From contig NZ_MQUS01000003.1 of the NCBI RefSeq assembly GCF_001953885.1, positions 1 to 64,000 on the forward strand: DNA of 64,000 nt, written 5' to 3'. A program made the translations under genes and the position numbers. The DNA is from Streptomyces sp. IMTB 2501. Its GTDB lineage: Bacteria; Actinomycetota; Actinomycetes; Streptomycetales; Streptomycetaceae. How positions within the stretch are numbered: the stretch's first letter is position 1; every line of letters begins with the position of its first letter. Below are positions 37,224 to 45,521 of this stretch, in pieces. Below the pieces are notes generated by a model. The model was not told the origin of the DNA, made no database searches, and saw only the letters and a program-made list of their open reading frames with translations.

Positions 37224-37295
37224 TCAACAGGAACAGGACCACACGCGACCGAAGTCGATGTGGGAGCGGGTGACCAGCCACTGCTGTGGATGCAT
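37224..37295 (-). CDS. 23-residue leader peptide ending Cys-Ser-Cys (sulfur attenuation type)
   Basis: An ORF of 24 codons runs from ATG 37295 to TGA 37224 and encodes MHPQQWLVTRSHIDFGRV followed by WSCSC. Short leader peptides with an internal R-x-H-x-D-x-x-R block and Cys codons just before the stop are recurrent upstream of actinobacterial sulfur-metabolism genes and are thought to sense cysteine by ribosome stalling. It lies 141 bases before the binding-protein gene on the same strand. A -35 (TTGACG, 37330-37325) and weak -10 (TCCACT, 37307-37302) would start transcription at or next to the ATG, so the ORF would be leaderless. Confidence 0.75.
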   Translation of the reverse strand: MHPQQWLVTRSHIDFGRVWSCSC

Positions 37296-37301
37296 GGGCC
37301 A

Positions 37302-37330
37302 AGTGGAACAGGCATCCGGTTTCGCGTCAA
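37302..37330 (-). promoter_or_regulatory. Candidate promoter for the leader peptide and binding-protein gene
   Basis: On the minus strand, TTGACG (37330-37325) and TCCACT (37307-37302) are 17 bases apart. The -35 is strong and the -10 is weak. The expected start site coincides with the leader-peptide ATG. Confidence 0.4.
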
Positions 37331-37366
37331 CTGACCTGAGACGTACGGCTCACAGTTCGGACAGCC

Positions 37367-37450
37367 TTGACAGTGCGCGGAAACGCCCACGTACTCTCGG
37401 GGTACGGCCCTGCTGAGGGGCTCGGCCGTACAGCGCGCCGCACGGCGCGC
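37367..37450 (+). promoter_or_regulatory. Candidate promoter and structured 5' leader of the permease operon
   Basis: TTGACA (37367-37372) and TACTCT (37392-37397) are 19 bases apart. The predicted leader then contains GTACGGCC pairing with GGCCGTAC (37402-37409 with 37424-37431) and GCGCGCCG pairing with CGGCGCGC (37433-37440 with 37443-37450), two perfect stems before the permease start at 37504. The intergenic region 37083-37503 otherwise holds the leader-peptide ORF and its promoter. Confidence 0.4.
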
Positions 37451-37503
37451 CCGTGTGAAGGCACCACCCCGTTCTGACGACCCACGCGTCACGGAGCCTT
37501 CGC

Positions 37504-38361
37504 ATGTCATCCGACACCCTCACCCAAGCCCCCACCGCGCCGGAGAAACCCGAGCCCGCGGACGCCCCGCGGATCGTCCCGCAGCGCCGGTACGGCCAGT
37601 GGGCGGCAGCCGTCGTCGTCCTCGTGCTGCTCGCCTTCGCCGTCGACTCCGTCCTGCGCAACCAGGCGTTCCAGTGGAACGTCGTCGCGAACTACTTCAC
37701 CTCGGACGCCATCCTGCGCGGACTCTGGCTCACGCTGTGGCTGACCGCCGTCGTGATGGTCCTCGGCTTCGCCCTCGGCACCCTGCTCGCCGCCTTCCGG
37801 CTCTCCGCCAACCCGGTGCTGAGAGCGGTCAGTTGGGGCTACGTCTGGCTGTTCCGGTCGATCCCGATCCTGGTGCAGCTGCTGCTGTGGTTCAACATCG
37901 GCGCGCTGTACCCGCAGGTGCTCGGCGTGAAGACCGTCAACCTGCTCACTCCTGTCGCCGTCGCGGTCGTCGGGCTCACCCTGCACGAGGCCGCCTTCGC
38001 CGCCGAGGTGGTCCGGGCCGGCATCCTCTCCGTGGACCGCGGCCAGATCGAGGCCGCCCAGGCGCTGGGCCTGAGCCGGTCACGGCGCTGGTGGCGGATC
38101 GTGCTGCCGCAGGCCATGCGCGCCATCGTGCCGCCCGCCGGCAACATGCTCATCGGCACCCTCAAAGGCACCTCGATCGTCAGCGTCATCGCCGTCGACG
38201 ACCTGCTGTTCTCCACCCAGTTGATCTACCACCGCACCTACCAGGTCATCCCGCTGCTGATGGTCGCGACCCTCTGGTACGCGGTCGTCACCTCACTGCT
38301 CGGCCTCGGTCAGCACTACGTCGAGAAGTACTACGCACGCGGCACGGAGCACGCCCGATGA
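37504..38361 (+). CDS. ABC transporter permease, polar amino-acid type
   Basis: This 285-residue membrane protein has a cytoplasmic N-terminal extension of about 30 residues and five to six spans. The EAA loop that contacts the ATPase is HEAAFAAEVVRAGILSVD, followed by GQIEAAQALGLSRSRRWWRI. RGLWLTLWLTAVVMVLGFAL and FRSIPILVQLLLWF are typical of the HisM/GlnP type. It pairs with the ATPase at 40115 and the binding protein at 36144. ATG 37504 follows GGAG at 7 bases. Its stop overlaps the next gene's ATG. Confidence 0.93.
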   Translation: MSSDTLTQAPTAPEKPEPADAPRIVPQRRYGQWAAAVVVLVLLAFAVDSVLRNQAFQWNVVANYFTSDAILRGLWLTLWLTAVVMVLGFALGTLLAAFRLSANPVLRAVSWGYVWLFRSIPILVQLLLWFNIGALYPQVLGVKTVNLLTPVAVAVVGLTLHEAAFAAEVVRAGILSVDRGQIEAAQALGLSRSRRWWRIVLPQAMRAIVPPAGNMLIGTLKGTSIVSVIAVDDLLFSTQLIYHRTYQVIPLLMVATLWYAVVTSLLGLGQHYVEKYYARGTEHAR

Positions 38362-40118
38362 GACCGCAGCTGGTGATCGTGGGAGCCGGGCCGCGGGGGA
38401 CCGGACTGCTGGAACGCATCGCCGCCAACGCCCCGGAGCTGTACGCCGGTTCGGGCCTCGACATCCATCTGGTCGACCCGTATCCGCCGGGCGGCGGCCG
38501 CATCTGGCGCCAGGCGCAGTCGCCGCTGCTGTGGATGAACTCGCACGCCGAGGACATCACCATGTTCACCGACGAGACGGTGACCATGGCGGGACCGGTG
38601 CGCGGGGGCCCCACCCTGCACGAGTGGGCCGGACTCGACGGCAGCACCTTCGCGGACCGGCAGCTTCAGGGCCGCTACCTGCGCTGGGTGTACGAGCGGG
38701 CCCGTGCCGATCTGCCGCCGGAGGTCACCGTCCACCACCATCCCCGGCGCGCCCTGCGCATCGGCGGCCCGCGCGACGGCCGCCAGCAGGTGTGGCTGGA
38801 GGACCGCCCGCGCCCCCTCCTCGCCGACCTGGTGATCCTCGCCCTCGGCCACCTCGACGCCGAACTCGACGTACAGCAGGCCGAGTTGGCCGCATACGCC
38901 CGAAAGCACGGCCTGGTGCACCTGCCGCCCGACTTCACCGCCGACAGCGACCTGTCCGCGCTGGAGCCCGGCGAACCCGTCCTCGTCCGGGGTTTCGGGC
39001 TGGCCTTCGTCGACCTGATGGTGCTGCTCACCGAGGGCCGCGGCGGGCGGTACGAGGGCGACACCTACATACCCTCCGGGCGGGAGCCGGTGCTCCATGT
39101 CGGCTCGCGGCGCGGAGTGCCGTACCGCGCGAAGATCGGCTACGGCTGGACCGGCGACCGGCCCCCGCTGCCGCGCTTCCTCGGGCCGGCCGCGGTCGAG
39201 GACCTGCTGGCCAGGAAGGACGGCTTCGACTTCAGGCGCGATGTGTGGCCACTGGTGGAGAAGGAGCTGGGCTTCGCCCACTACCACCGGCTGTTCACCG
39301 CCCACACCGAGCGTACGGCGATGGCCTGGGCCGACTTCGAGGAGACGTACGCGGCCGCCGGTGACCCCGCCGAGGTCCGGGCGCTCGTCGCCGCCGCCGT
39401 ACCCGACCCGGCCGACCGCCTCGACCTCGCCGCGCTCGACCACCCGCTGGACGGGGTGCGGTACGCCTCGCACGAGGCATTCCAGGACGGGCTGCGGGCC
39501 CATGTCGAGGCCGACCTGAACCGCCGTCACAACCCGTCCCACAGCGCGGATCTCGGTGTCTTCCTCGGACTGCTCTCCGTCTACGGGCAGCTCGCGCGGC
39601 TCGGGAACATCGGCCCCTGGTGGCACGGCTTCTTCAGCTACCTGGCGTCCGGGCCGCCCGGACCGCGGCTGCGGCAGATGCTCGCGCTGTCCCGGGCCGG
39701 GCTGCTCGGATTCATCGGCGCCGACATGACCGTCACCGCCGAGGACGGGGTGTTCCGGGCCGCCAGCCCCACCGTGCCCGGCTTCTCGGTCGAGGCGCGG
39801 GCGCTGGTCGAGGCCCGGCTGCCCGAGCCCACCGTCGGCCGGGCCCGCGACAGCCTGCTGCGCGAACTGCACGCCGACGGCGCCGCCGAGACCCCCGACG
39901 GACTGCTGCGCACCGACCCCGCCGACGGCCGGATCCTCGACGGCGCCGGGCGCCCGCATCCCCGGCGCTTCGCCCTCGGCCCGTACACCGAGACCCGTAC
40001 CGCCGGCGCCTTCACCCGGCCGCGCACCGGCGGCGCCGCGTTCCGGCAGAACGACGCCACCGCCCGGGCGGTACTGGCCTTCCTGAGCGTCTCACAGACA
40101 AAGGAACTCGCTCGATGA
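38358..40118 (+). CDS. FAD/NAD(P)-binding protein, HpnW/NAD_binding_9 type
   Basis: This 586-residue protein starts at ATG 38358 inside the permease stop (ATGA). The opening QLVIVGAGPRGTGLLERIA is a dinucleotide-binding fold, and GRIWRQAQSPLLWMNSHAED follows, as in FAD/NAD(P)-binding proteins with a PF13454-like domain. VILALGHLDAEL is a second Rossmann-type strand. The C-terminal 250 residues are mostly helical. It may be an oxidoreductase that supplies reduced flavin or oxidises the imported compound. It lies between the permease and ATPase genes, so it probably belongs to the imported substrate's pathway. The precise reaction is unknown. Confidence 0.8.
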   Translation: MRPQLVIVGAGPRGTGLLERIAANAPELYAGSGLDIHLVDPYPPGGGRIWRQAQSPLLWMNSHAEDITMFTDETVTMAGPVRGGPTLHEWAGLDGSTFADRQLQGRYLRWVYERARADLPPEVTVHHHPRRALRIGGPRDGRQQVWLEDRPRPLLADLVILALGHLDAELDVQQAELAAYARKHGLVHLPPDFTADSDLSALEPGEPVLVRGFGLAFVDLMVLLTEGRGGRYEGDTYIPSGREPVLHVGSRRGVPYRAKIGYGWTGDRPPLPRFLGPAAVEDLLARKDGFDFRRDVWPLVEKELGFAHYHRLFTAHTERTAMAWADFEETYAAAGDPAEVRALVAAAVPDPADRLDLAALDHPLDGVRYASHEAFQDGLRAHVEADLNRRHNPSHSADLGVFLGLLSVYGQLARLGNIGPWWHGFFSYLASGPPGPRLRQMLALSRAGLLGFIGADMTVTAEDGVFRAASPTVPGFSVEARALVEARLPEPTVGRARDSLLRELHADGAAETPDGLLRTDPADGRILDGAGRPHPRRFALGPYTETRTAGAFTRPRTGGAAFRQNDATARAVLAFLSVSQTKELAR

Positions 40119-40876
40119 CAGTCATGGTCGACATCAGGTCGGTGCACAAGAGCTTCGGCTCGCTCGACGTCCTCAAGGGCATCGACCTCCAAGTACGCGC
40201 CGGTGAGGTGACCGTTGTGCTCGGCCCCTCCGGCTCCGGCAAGTCCACGCTGCTGCGCACCATCAACCACCTGGAGAAGGTGGACCGGGGCGAGATCAGC
40301 GTGGACGGCGCGCTGATGGGGTACCGGCGCGCCGGGAACAAGCTGTACGAGCTGCCCGAGCGCGAGGTGCTCCGGCAGCGCACCCGGATCGGGTTCGTCT
40401 TCCAGAACTTCCACCTCTTTCCGCATCTCACGGTCCTGGACAACGTCGTCGAGGCACCGGTGTCCGCCCTGAGACGGCCCCGGAAGGAGGCGGTCGCGGG
40501 TGCGCGCCGGCTGCTGGAGCGGGTGGGCCTCGGCGACAAGGCAGACGCTTATCCGCGGCAGTTGTCGGGTGGGCAGCAGCAGCGGGTGGCCATCGCGCGG
40601 GCGCTCGCGCTGGAGCCCAGGCTGCTGCTCTTCGACGAGCCGACCTCGGCGCTCGATCCCGAGCTGGTCGGCGAAGTCCTCGATGTCATCCGGGACCTGG
40701 CCGCCCAGGGCACGACGATGATCGTCGTCACACACGAGATCGCGTTCGCCCGTGAGGTCGCCGACACGGTGGTGTTCATGGCCGACGGCAGGATCGTGGA
40801 GCAGGGACCGCCGGGTGAGGTACTGGGCGCTCCGCGGGAGGAACGGACGCGGGCATTTCTGGCGAAGGTGCTGTGA
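40115..40876 (+). CDS. ABC transporter ATPase, polar amino-acid type
   Basis: This 253-residue protein starts at ATG 40115 overlapping the preceding stop. Walker A GPSGSGKST, Q-loop FVFQNFHLFPHLTVLDNV, signature LSGGQQQRVAIARAL, Walker B LLLFDEPTSALDP and the switch His in VVTHE are all intact. The sequence resembles GlnQ/HisP ATPases. A short insert, RRAGNKLYELPERE, follows strand three, as in many amino-acid importers. It drives uptake with the permease at 37504. Confidence 0.95.
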   Translation: MTVMVDIRSVHKSFGSLDVLKGIDLQVRAGEVTVVLGPSGSGKSTLLRTINHLEKVDRGEISVDGALMGYRRAGNKLYELPEREVLRQRTRIGFVFQNFHLFPHLTVLDNVVEAPVSALRRPRKEAVAGARRLLERVGLGDKADAYPRQLSGGQQQRVAIARALALEPRLLLFDEPTSALDPELVGEVLDVIRDLAAQGTTMIVVTHEIAFAREVADTVVFMADGRIVEQGPPGEVLGAPREERTRAFLAKVL

Positions 40877-40919
40877 GGGTGGGCATCGCCGCCGGTCGCA
40901 CCGTGCCGGGAGCGTCGAG

Positions 40920-42014
40920 GTGAGCGCGCGCCACGGCCGTGGGCTGCCGCATCTCGCCGCCGCCGTCGATCTGGCCGGCTGTTTCGGCGCCGAGTCGTAC
41001 GTCGAGCTGGTCCGGCTCGCCGAGCGCGGTGGGCTGGACTTCGTGACGCTGGACGACTCCTTCGGCCGGCCCGGGCCCGACGCCCTCTGCGTGCTGTCCC
41101 GGTCGGCGCCCTCGACCCGGCGCATCGGCCTGGTCCCGACCGTCACCACCACCCACACCGAGCCCTTCCGGGTGCAGGCCGCCGTGGCCACGCTGGACTG
41201 GATCAGCCGCGGCCGGGCCGGCTGGCGGATCGACGTGTCCACCGGCGAGGGCGAGGCCCGGCTCTTCGGCCGCCGTCCTGCCGCGCCGCCCGAGGAGCTG
41301 TGGCGGGAGGCGGGTGAGGTCGCCGACGTGGCCGCGAAGTTGTGGGACAGCTGGGAGGACGGCGCCGAGATCCGGGACGTGCACGACGGTCGCTTCCTGG
41401 ACCGGAACAAGCTGCACCACGTCGACTTCACCGGCACCGCGTTCTCGGTCCGGGGCCCCTCGACCGTGCCCCGGCCGCCGCAGGGCCACCCCGTCCGCGT
41501 GGTCGACGCCACCGGGCACGAGGCCCGCTCCGTCGCCGCGCGGTACGCGGACGTGGCCCTCGTCCGCGCCGCGACCCCGGCGCAGGCCACCGCCGTACGC
41601 GACGAACTGCGCGCTCTGGCCGCCCGGTCCGGGCGGGATCCGGACGGCCTTCGGGTCCTGGTGAGCCTGCTGATCGACCTCGGCGACGGGGAACACGCCG
41701 CCGAGCCCGGACACGGCGGCGGAGGCCCACGGCCCACCGCGCGGGGGCCGCTGTACCGGGGCGGCCCGGTCGATCTCGCCGAACTGGTCGCCGGCTGGCA
41801 CGCCGACGGTGTCACCGACGGCTTCCACCTCGTCCCCGTCGAGCCGCGCCGTGACCTGGAGCGGCTGGTCAACGGCACGGTGGCGCTGCTCCAGCACCGC
41901 GGCCTGTTCCGCACCTTCTACCCGGGCAGCACCCTGCGCGAGCACCTGGGGCTCGCGCGGCCCGCCCATCAGTACGCCGGGGCCGGAAGCGCCATGACAG
42001 GGGGAACGTCATGA
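40920..42014 (+). CDS. Luciferase-like FMN-dependent monooxygenase (NtaA/DszA type)
   Basis: This 364-residue TIM-barrel protein starts at GTG 40920, 7 bases after GGGAG. The segments LVRLAERGGLDFVTLDDSFG, TTTHTEPFRVQAAVATLDWI and GRAGWRIDVSTGEGEARLFG match flavin-dependent alkane/sulfonate/EDTA-type monooxygenases. KLWDSWEDGAEIRD and KLHHVDFTGTAFSVRGPS are typical of the NtaA/SnaA/DszA subgroup. It needs reduced flavin from a separate reductase. It overlaps the next monooxygenase gene by 4 bases. Confidence 0.88.
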   Translation: MSARHGRGLPHLAAAVDLAGCFGAESYVELVRLAERGGLDFVTLDDSFGRPGPDALCVLSRSAPSTRRIGLVPTVTTTHTEPFRVQAAVATLDWISRGRAGWRIDVSTGEGEARLFGRRPAAPPEELWREAGEVADVAAKLWDSWEDGAEIRDVHDGRFLDRNKLHHVDFTGTAFSVRGPSTVPRPPQGHPVRVVDATGHEARSVAARYADVALVRAATPAQATAVRDELRALAARSGRDPDGLRVLVSLLIDLGDGEHAAEPGHGGGGPRPTARGPLYRGGPVDLAELVAGWHADGVTDGFHLVPVEPRRDLERLVNGTVALLQHRGLFRTFYPGSTLREHLGLARPAHQYAGAGSAMTGGTS

Positions 42015-43255
42015 GCGTACGGCGGCGGGTGCATCTCGCGGCCCTCGGCCCGGGCGCCGAGGACACCACCGGATGGGCGGATCCCCACGCGGACCCGTGC
42101 ACCGCGTTCGCCTCCTTCGAGCGCCTGGCCCAGGTCGCCGAGCGCGGGCTGTTCGACTTCCTGCTGCTCGACGAGGGGCTGCGGCTGCCCGAGCACCGGG
42201 GCCGGATCCACGACCTCGAACCGGTGGGCCGGCCGGAACCGGCCGCCCTGCTGAACGCGCTCGCCGAGGGCACCGCGCGGCTGGGGCTCGCCGCCACGGC
42301 GGACACCGCCTTCGGCGAACCGTACGAACTCGCCCGAAAAATCGCCACGTTGGACCAGCTGAGCGGGGGCCGGGCGGCCTGGCGGGTGACGGCCACACCG
42401 GACGCCGCCGAGAACTTCCGCCCCGGCGCACCCGTGGAGCACTCCGCGAGAACCGCCGAATTCGTCACCGTGGCGAAGCTGCTGTGGGACTCCTGGACGC
42501 CCGACGGGACGCCCCGGCCGTTCGCGCACCAGGGCCGGCACTTCGACATCGCGGGCGAGTTCGGGCTTCCGCGGTCACCGCAGGGGCGGCCCGTGGTGAT
42601 CCACGCGGGCGAGTCCGCAAAGACCCGGGAACTGGCCGCGGCCACGGCCGATGTGCTCCTCACCCGGCACGGCCCGCTGGAGACGGCCCGCTTCCGCTAC
42701 GTCCGCGTCAAGCGGCGGCTCGCCGCGTACGGTCGCGCACCGGAGGAGCTGAGGATCATGGCCGGTGTCACCGTCGTACTCGGGGACACCGCCGCCGAGG
42801 CGCAGGAGCGGGCCGCCGGGATCCGACGGCAACGGGTCACCCCGCAGTACGCGCGCTACGCGCTGGAGCGGCTCTGGGGCGTGGACCTCTCCGGTCACGA
42901 CCCCGACGGTCCGCTGCCCGCGATCGCCCCGCGCAGCCGGGACCGCGAAACGCTGGCACGCGTCGCGAGATGGCGGGCGCTGGCGGAGGAGAAGGGGCTG
43001 TCCGGCCGGGAGACCGTGATCGAGGCCGGCGGCAGGCAGTCCTTCGTCGGCACGCCCGACTCGGTCGCCTCCGACCTGCACGCACAGGTCCGCGAGGGAG
43101 CCGCCGACGGTTTCCTGCTGGCGGCCGACGGACTGGAGGAGTTCGTGGACCGGGTGGTGCCGCTGCTCCAGGAACGTGGCGCGTTCCGCACGGAATACCA
43201 GGGCGCCACTCTCCGCTCCCATCTCGGGCTGCCTCACCCGGTGGAGGAAGGCTGA
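42011..43255 (+). CDS. Luciferase-like FMN-dependent monooxygenase (NtaA/DszA type), second copy
   Basis: This 414-residue protein starts at ATG 42011 in an ATGA overlap. FASFERLAQVAERGLFDFLL, YELARKIATLDQLSGGRAAW and EHSARTAEFVTVAKLLWDSW are classical NtaA/SnaA/SoxA/DszA features. FVGTPDSVASDLHAQVREGA near the C-terminus is the flavin phosphate region. It is homologous to the preceding gene but longer and nearer the family archetype. Related enzymes cleave C-S or C-N bonds in S-succino-cysteine, dibenzothiophene sulfone, EDTA or NTA. Here cleavage of an imported organosulfur compound is inferred. Confidence 0.9.
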   Translation: MSVRRRVHLAALGPGAEDTTGWADPHADPCTAFASFERLAQVAERGLFDFLLLDEGLRLPEHRGRIHDLEPVGRPEPAALLNALAEGTARLGLAATADTAFGEPYELARKIATLDQLSGGRAAWRVTATPDAAENFRPGAPVEHSARTAEFVTVAKLLWDSWTPDGTPRPFAHQGRHFDIAGEFGLPRSPQGRPVVIHAGESAKTRELAAATADVLLTRHGPLETARFRYVRVKRRLAAYGRAPEELRIMAGVTVVLGDTAAEAQERAAGIRRQRVTPQYARYALERLWGVDLSGHDPDGPLPAIAPRSRDRETLARVARWRALAEEKGLSGRETVIEAGGRQSFVGTPDSVASDLHAQVREGAADGFLLAADGLEEFVDRVVPLLQERGAFRTEYQGATLRSHLGLPHPVEEG

Positions 43256-43278
43256 TCACCGATGAAAGGAAAGACGGC

Positions 43279-44061
43279 ATGACGACGGACGCAGCCGACG
43301 CGTGGCAGCAGTGGCACGAGAAGCGTGCCGAGAAGGTCTCGGCGCCCTACGGACCGCTCGCCCTGACCGCCACCCACTGGGTCGAGGACCATCCGGCTGG
43401 GCGGCTTCCGGACATTCCCGGGATTTGGGTGGCCGATGGGGAGGGCGTGGTGCTCACCGCCGTCGAGGCCGACGGCCTGAGCGTGGACGGGCGGCCCTTC
43501 GCGGGTGCGGTCCGGCTCTCCGCCGACCGCGGACCGGAGGCACAGGCGCGGGTCGCGCTCGGTGAGAAGCGGCTGTTCGTGCTGGTCCGGGAGGGTGTGT
43601 GGGGCGTGCGGGTCTACGACCCCGGGGCCGAGGCCCGCCGTGCCTTCAAGGGCATCGTGGCCACCGAGTACGACCCGCGCTGGTCGGTGCCGGGGCGTTT
43701 CACCCCGTACGACGACCCGCGCACCCTGCGGGTGGGCAACGCGGACGGGCGCGAGCGGGGGCTCGCCCTCGCCGGAGAGCTGGCCTTCACCCTGGACGGG
43801 CGGGAGCTGACGCTTCAGGTCGCGCAGCAGGGCGACGGGCTGCTGTGGGCCGTGTTCGCCGACGCCACCAGCGGTGACAGCAGCTTCCGGTTCCGCTTCC
43901 TCTATCCCGCGGCGCCGGACGCCGAGGGGCGTACGACGGTGGACTTCAACCGCGCCCAGCTTCCGCCGTGCGCCTTCGCCGACGCTTTCATCTGCCCGTT
44001 CCCGCCGCCCGGCAACACGCTGGACGTGGCGATCGGGGCAGGGGAGCGCGCGCTGGGCTGA
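43279..44061 (+). CDS. DUF1684-family protein
   Basis: This 260-residue protein starts at ATG 43279 after AAAGGA, 23 bases after the second monooxygenase gene. WQQWHEKRAEKVSAPYGPLA at the N-terminus and TEYDPRWSVPGRFTPYDDPR in the middle are DUF1684 hallmarks, and TVDFNRAQLPPCAFADAFIC is the conserved C-terminal strand. There is no signal peptide. The family is uncharacterised but often appears beside oxidoreductases. As the last gene of the locus it may handle a product or protect against a reactive intermediate; this is context only. Confidence 0.9.
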   Translation: MTTDAADAWQQWHEKRAEKVSAPYGPLALTATHWVEDHPAGRLPDIPGIWVADGEGVVLTAVEADGLSVDGRPFAGAVRLSADRGPEAQARVALGEKRLFVLVREGVWGVRVYDPGAEARRAFKGIVATEYDPRWSVPGRFTPYDDPRTLRVGNADGRERGLALAGELAFTLDGRELTLQVAQQGDGLLWAVFADATSGDSSFRFRFLYPAAPDAEGRTTVDFNRAQLPPCAFADAFICPFPPPGNTLDVAIGAGERALG

Positions 44062-44308
44062 GAGCAGCGTGTGTCGGGTTGGTGCAGGTGTGTGTTGAGT
44101 CGGTGTCAAGGGCTGCTGCGTAAGAGTGGTTTAAAGTCCTACGGCCGAAAGGCGACCTTGTGGCGACCGGTCGTCCGGCCGAATACTCCCCCTCAGCGAG
44201 CGCTTGTCGGGGGGCATACGTGTTCGGAATCCGGCTCGGCCCCCTGGCTGCGCCTCACGGGCCCCGACCCCACGCGGGCCCCCGAATTCCCCTGGGAGGG
44301 AACGAGAA

Positions 44309-45205
44309 GTGAGGATCAAGCGCACCACTCCCCACAGCGGCACTGCGAGACGGACCCGGCTGATCGCCGTGGCCACCGGCTTCCTGGCCGCCGCGGCGTT
44401 CGCCGTCCCCGCCGCGAACGCGAGCGACAACCACTTCAGCGCGGCCCAGCTCACCAAGGCGAGCGACTCCGTCGGCAAGGCCGATGTGGCCGGTACGGCC
44501 TGGGCGGTCGACAGCAGGACCAACCGTGTCGTCGTCACCGTCGACAGCACGGTGTCGAAGGCCGCGATCGCCAGGATCAAGCGGTTGGCCGGCGCCAACG
44601 CGGAGGCGCTGACCATCAAGCACACCTCCGGCAAGTTCAGCAAGCTCATCAGCGGCGGCGACGCCATCTACGGCGGCCAGTACCGCTGCTCGCTCGGTTT
44701 CAACGTGCACAGTGGCGGCACGTACTACTTCCTCACCGCCGGGCACTGCGGCCAGGTCGCCTCCACCTGGTACAGCAACTCCAGCCACACCACGGTGCTG
44801 GGCACCAACGTCGACTACAGCTTCCCGGGCAACGACTTCGCGCTGGTGCGGTACACCAACTCCGCCATCGCGCACCCGAGCGCGGTCGGCAGCCAGAGCA
44901 TCACCAGCGCGGGTACACCGAGCGTGGGCCAGACCGTCTACCGGCGCGGCTCCACCACCGGTACGCACAGCGGGCGGGTCACGGCGCTGAACGCCACCGT
45001 CCACTACGGCAGCGGTGAGACCGTCACCGGCCTGATCCAGACCACGGTGTGCGCCGAGGGCGGCGACAGCGGTGGGCCGCTGTACGCGGGTTCTGTGGCC
45101 TACGGGCTGACGTCCGGAGGCAGTGGTGACTGCACCTCCGGTGGTACGACGTTCTTCCAGCCGGTCACCGAGGCGTTGAGCCACTACGGGGTCACGCTGC
45201 CCTGA
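44309..45205 (+). CDS. Secreted serine protease, streptogrisin (S1/alpha-lytic) family
   Basis: This 298-residue preproprotein starts at GTG 44309 after GGGAGG. Signal peptide residues about 1-38 end at ANA. A propeptide (residues 39-113) resembles the alpha-lytic protease pro-region, and the mature chymotrypsin-like domain starts near [10 protein letters not shown] (115). The triad is His146 (TAGHC), Asp176 (GNDFALV) and Ser254 (GDSGGP). Four Cys make the usual two disulfides. It degrades extracellular protein, and the propeptide acts as folding chaperone. A second protease follows downstream after a terminator. Confidence 0.95.
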   Translation: MRIKRTTPHSGTARRTRLIAVATGFLAAAAFAVPAANASDNHFSAAQLTKASDSVGKADVAGTAWAVDSRTNRVVVTVDSTVSKAAIARIKRLAGANAEALTIKHTSGKFSKLISGGDAIYGGQYRCSLGFNVHSGGTYYFLTAGHCGQVASTWYSNSSHTTVLGTNVDYSFPGNDFALVRYTNSAIAHPSAVGSQSITSAGTPSVGQTVYRRGSTTGTHSGRVTALNATVHYGSGETVTGLIQTTVCAEGGDSGGPLYAGSVAYGLTSGGSGDCTSGGTTFFQPVTEALSHYGVTLP

Positions 45206-45219
45206 CGGCCGGTTTGCCG

Positions 45220-45251
45220 AGTCCCCGTACACCCTTGGGCGTACGGGGACT
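45220..45251 (+). terminator. Terminator of the first protease gene
   Basis: AGTCCCCGTAC and GTACGGGGACT are perfect 11-base arms around ACCCTTGGGC, followed by TTTCCCTT. It lies 15 bases after the protease stop. Confidence 0.8.
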
Positions 45252-45521
45252 TTCCCTTGGCGGGAATGGGTGAGAACAAGCCATGTGATCCCGTCACGTT
45301 CCGCAGAGGGCTACTTGCGCCCTGTGTTTGCAGTGTTAATTTCCTGGCGTGACCGTGGTCGGTCAAGTTCGTGGGGGGTGTGTACGGCGCTTCTGTGTGC
45401 GTCCTGAAGTCAACCTTGTGTGCCCCCTGTGTCGTTCGGAAGAGTGGGCCCTCGTCAACCAGCCTTCCGGTCCGTCGCCCCCACACAACCGGCGGACCAT
45501 CCCCCCACAGGAGGACGTGAG
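45252..45521. other. Upstream region of second protease gene
   Basis: The 316-base gap between the proteases holds the terminator at 45220-45251 and then a less GC-rich stretch near 45325-45345 that may carry the promoter. No clear -35/-10 pair was found. AGGAGG lies just before the TTG start. Confidence 0.35.
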
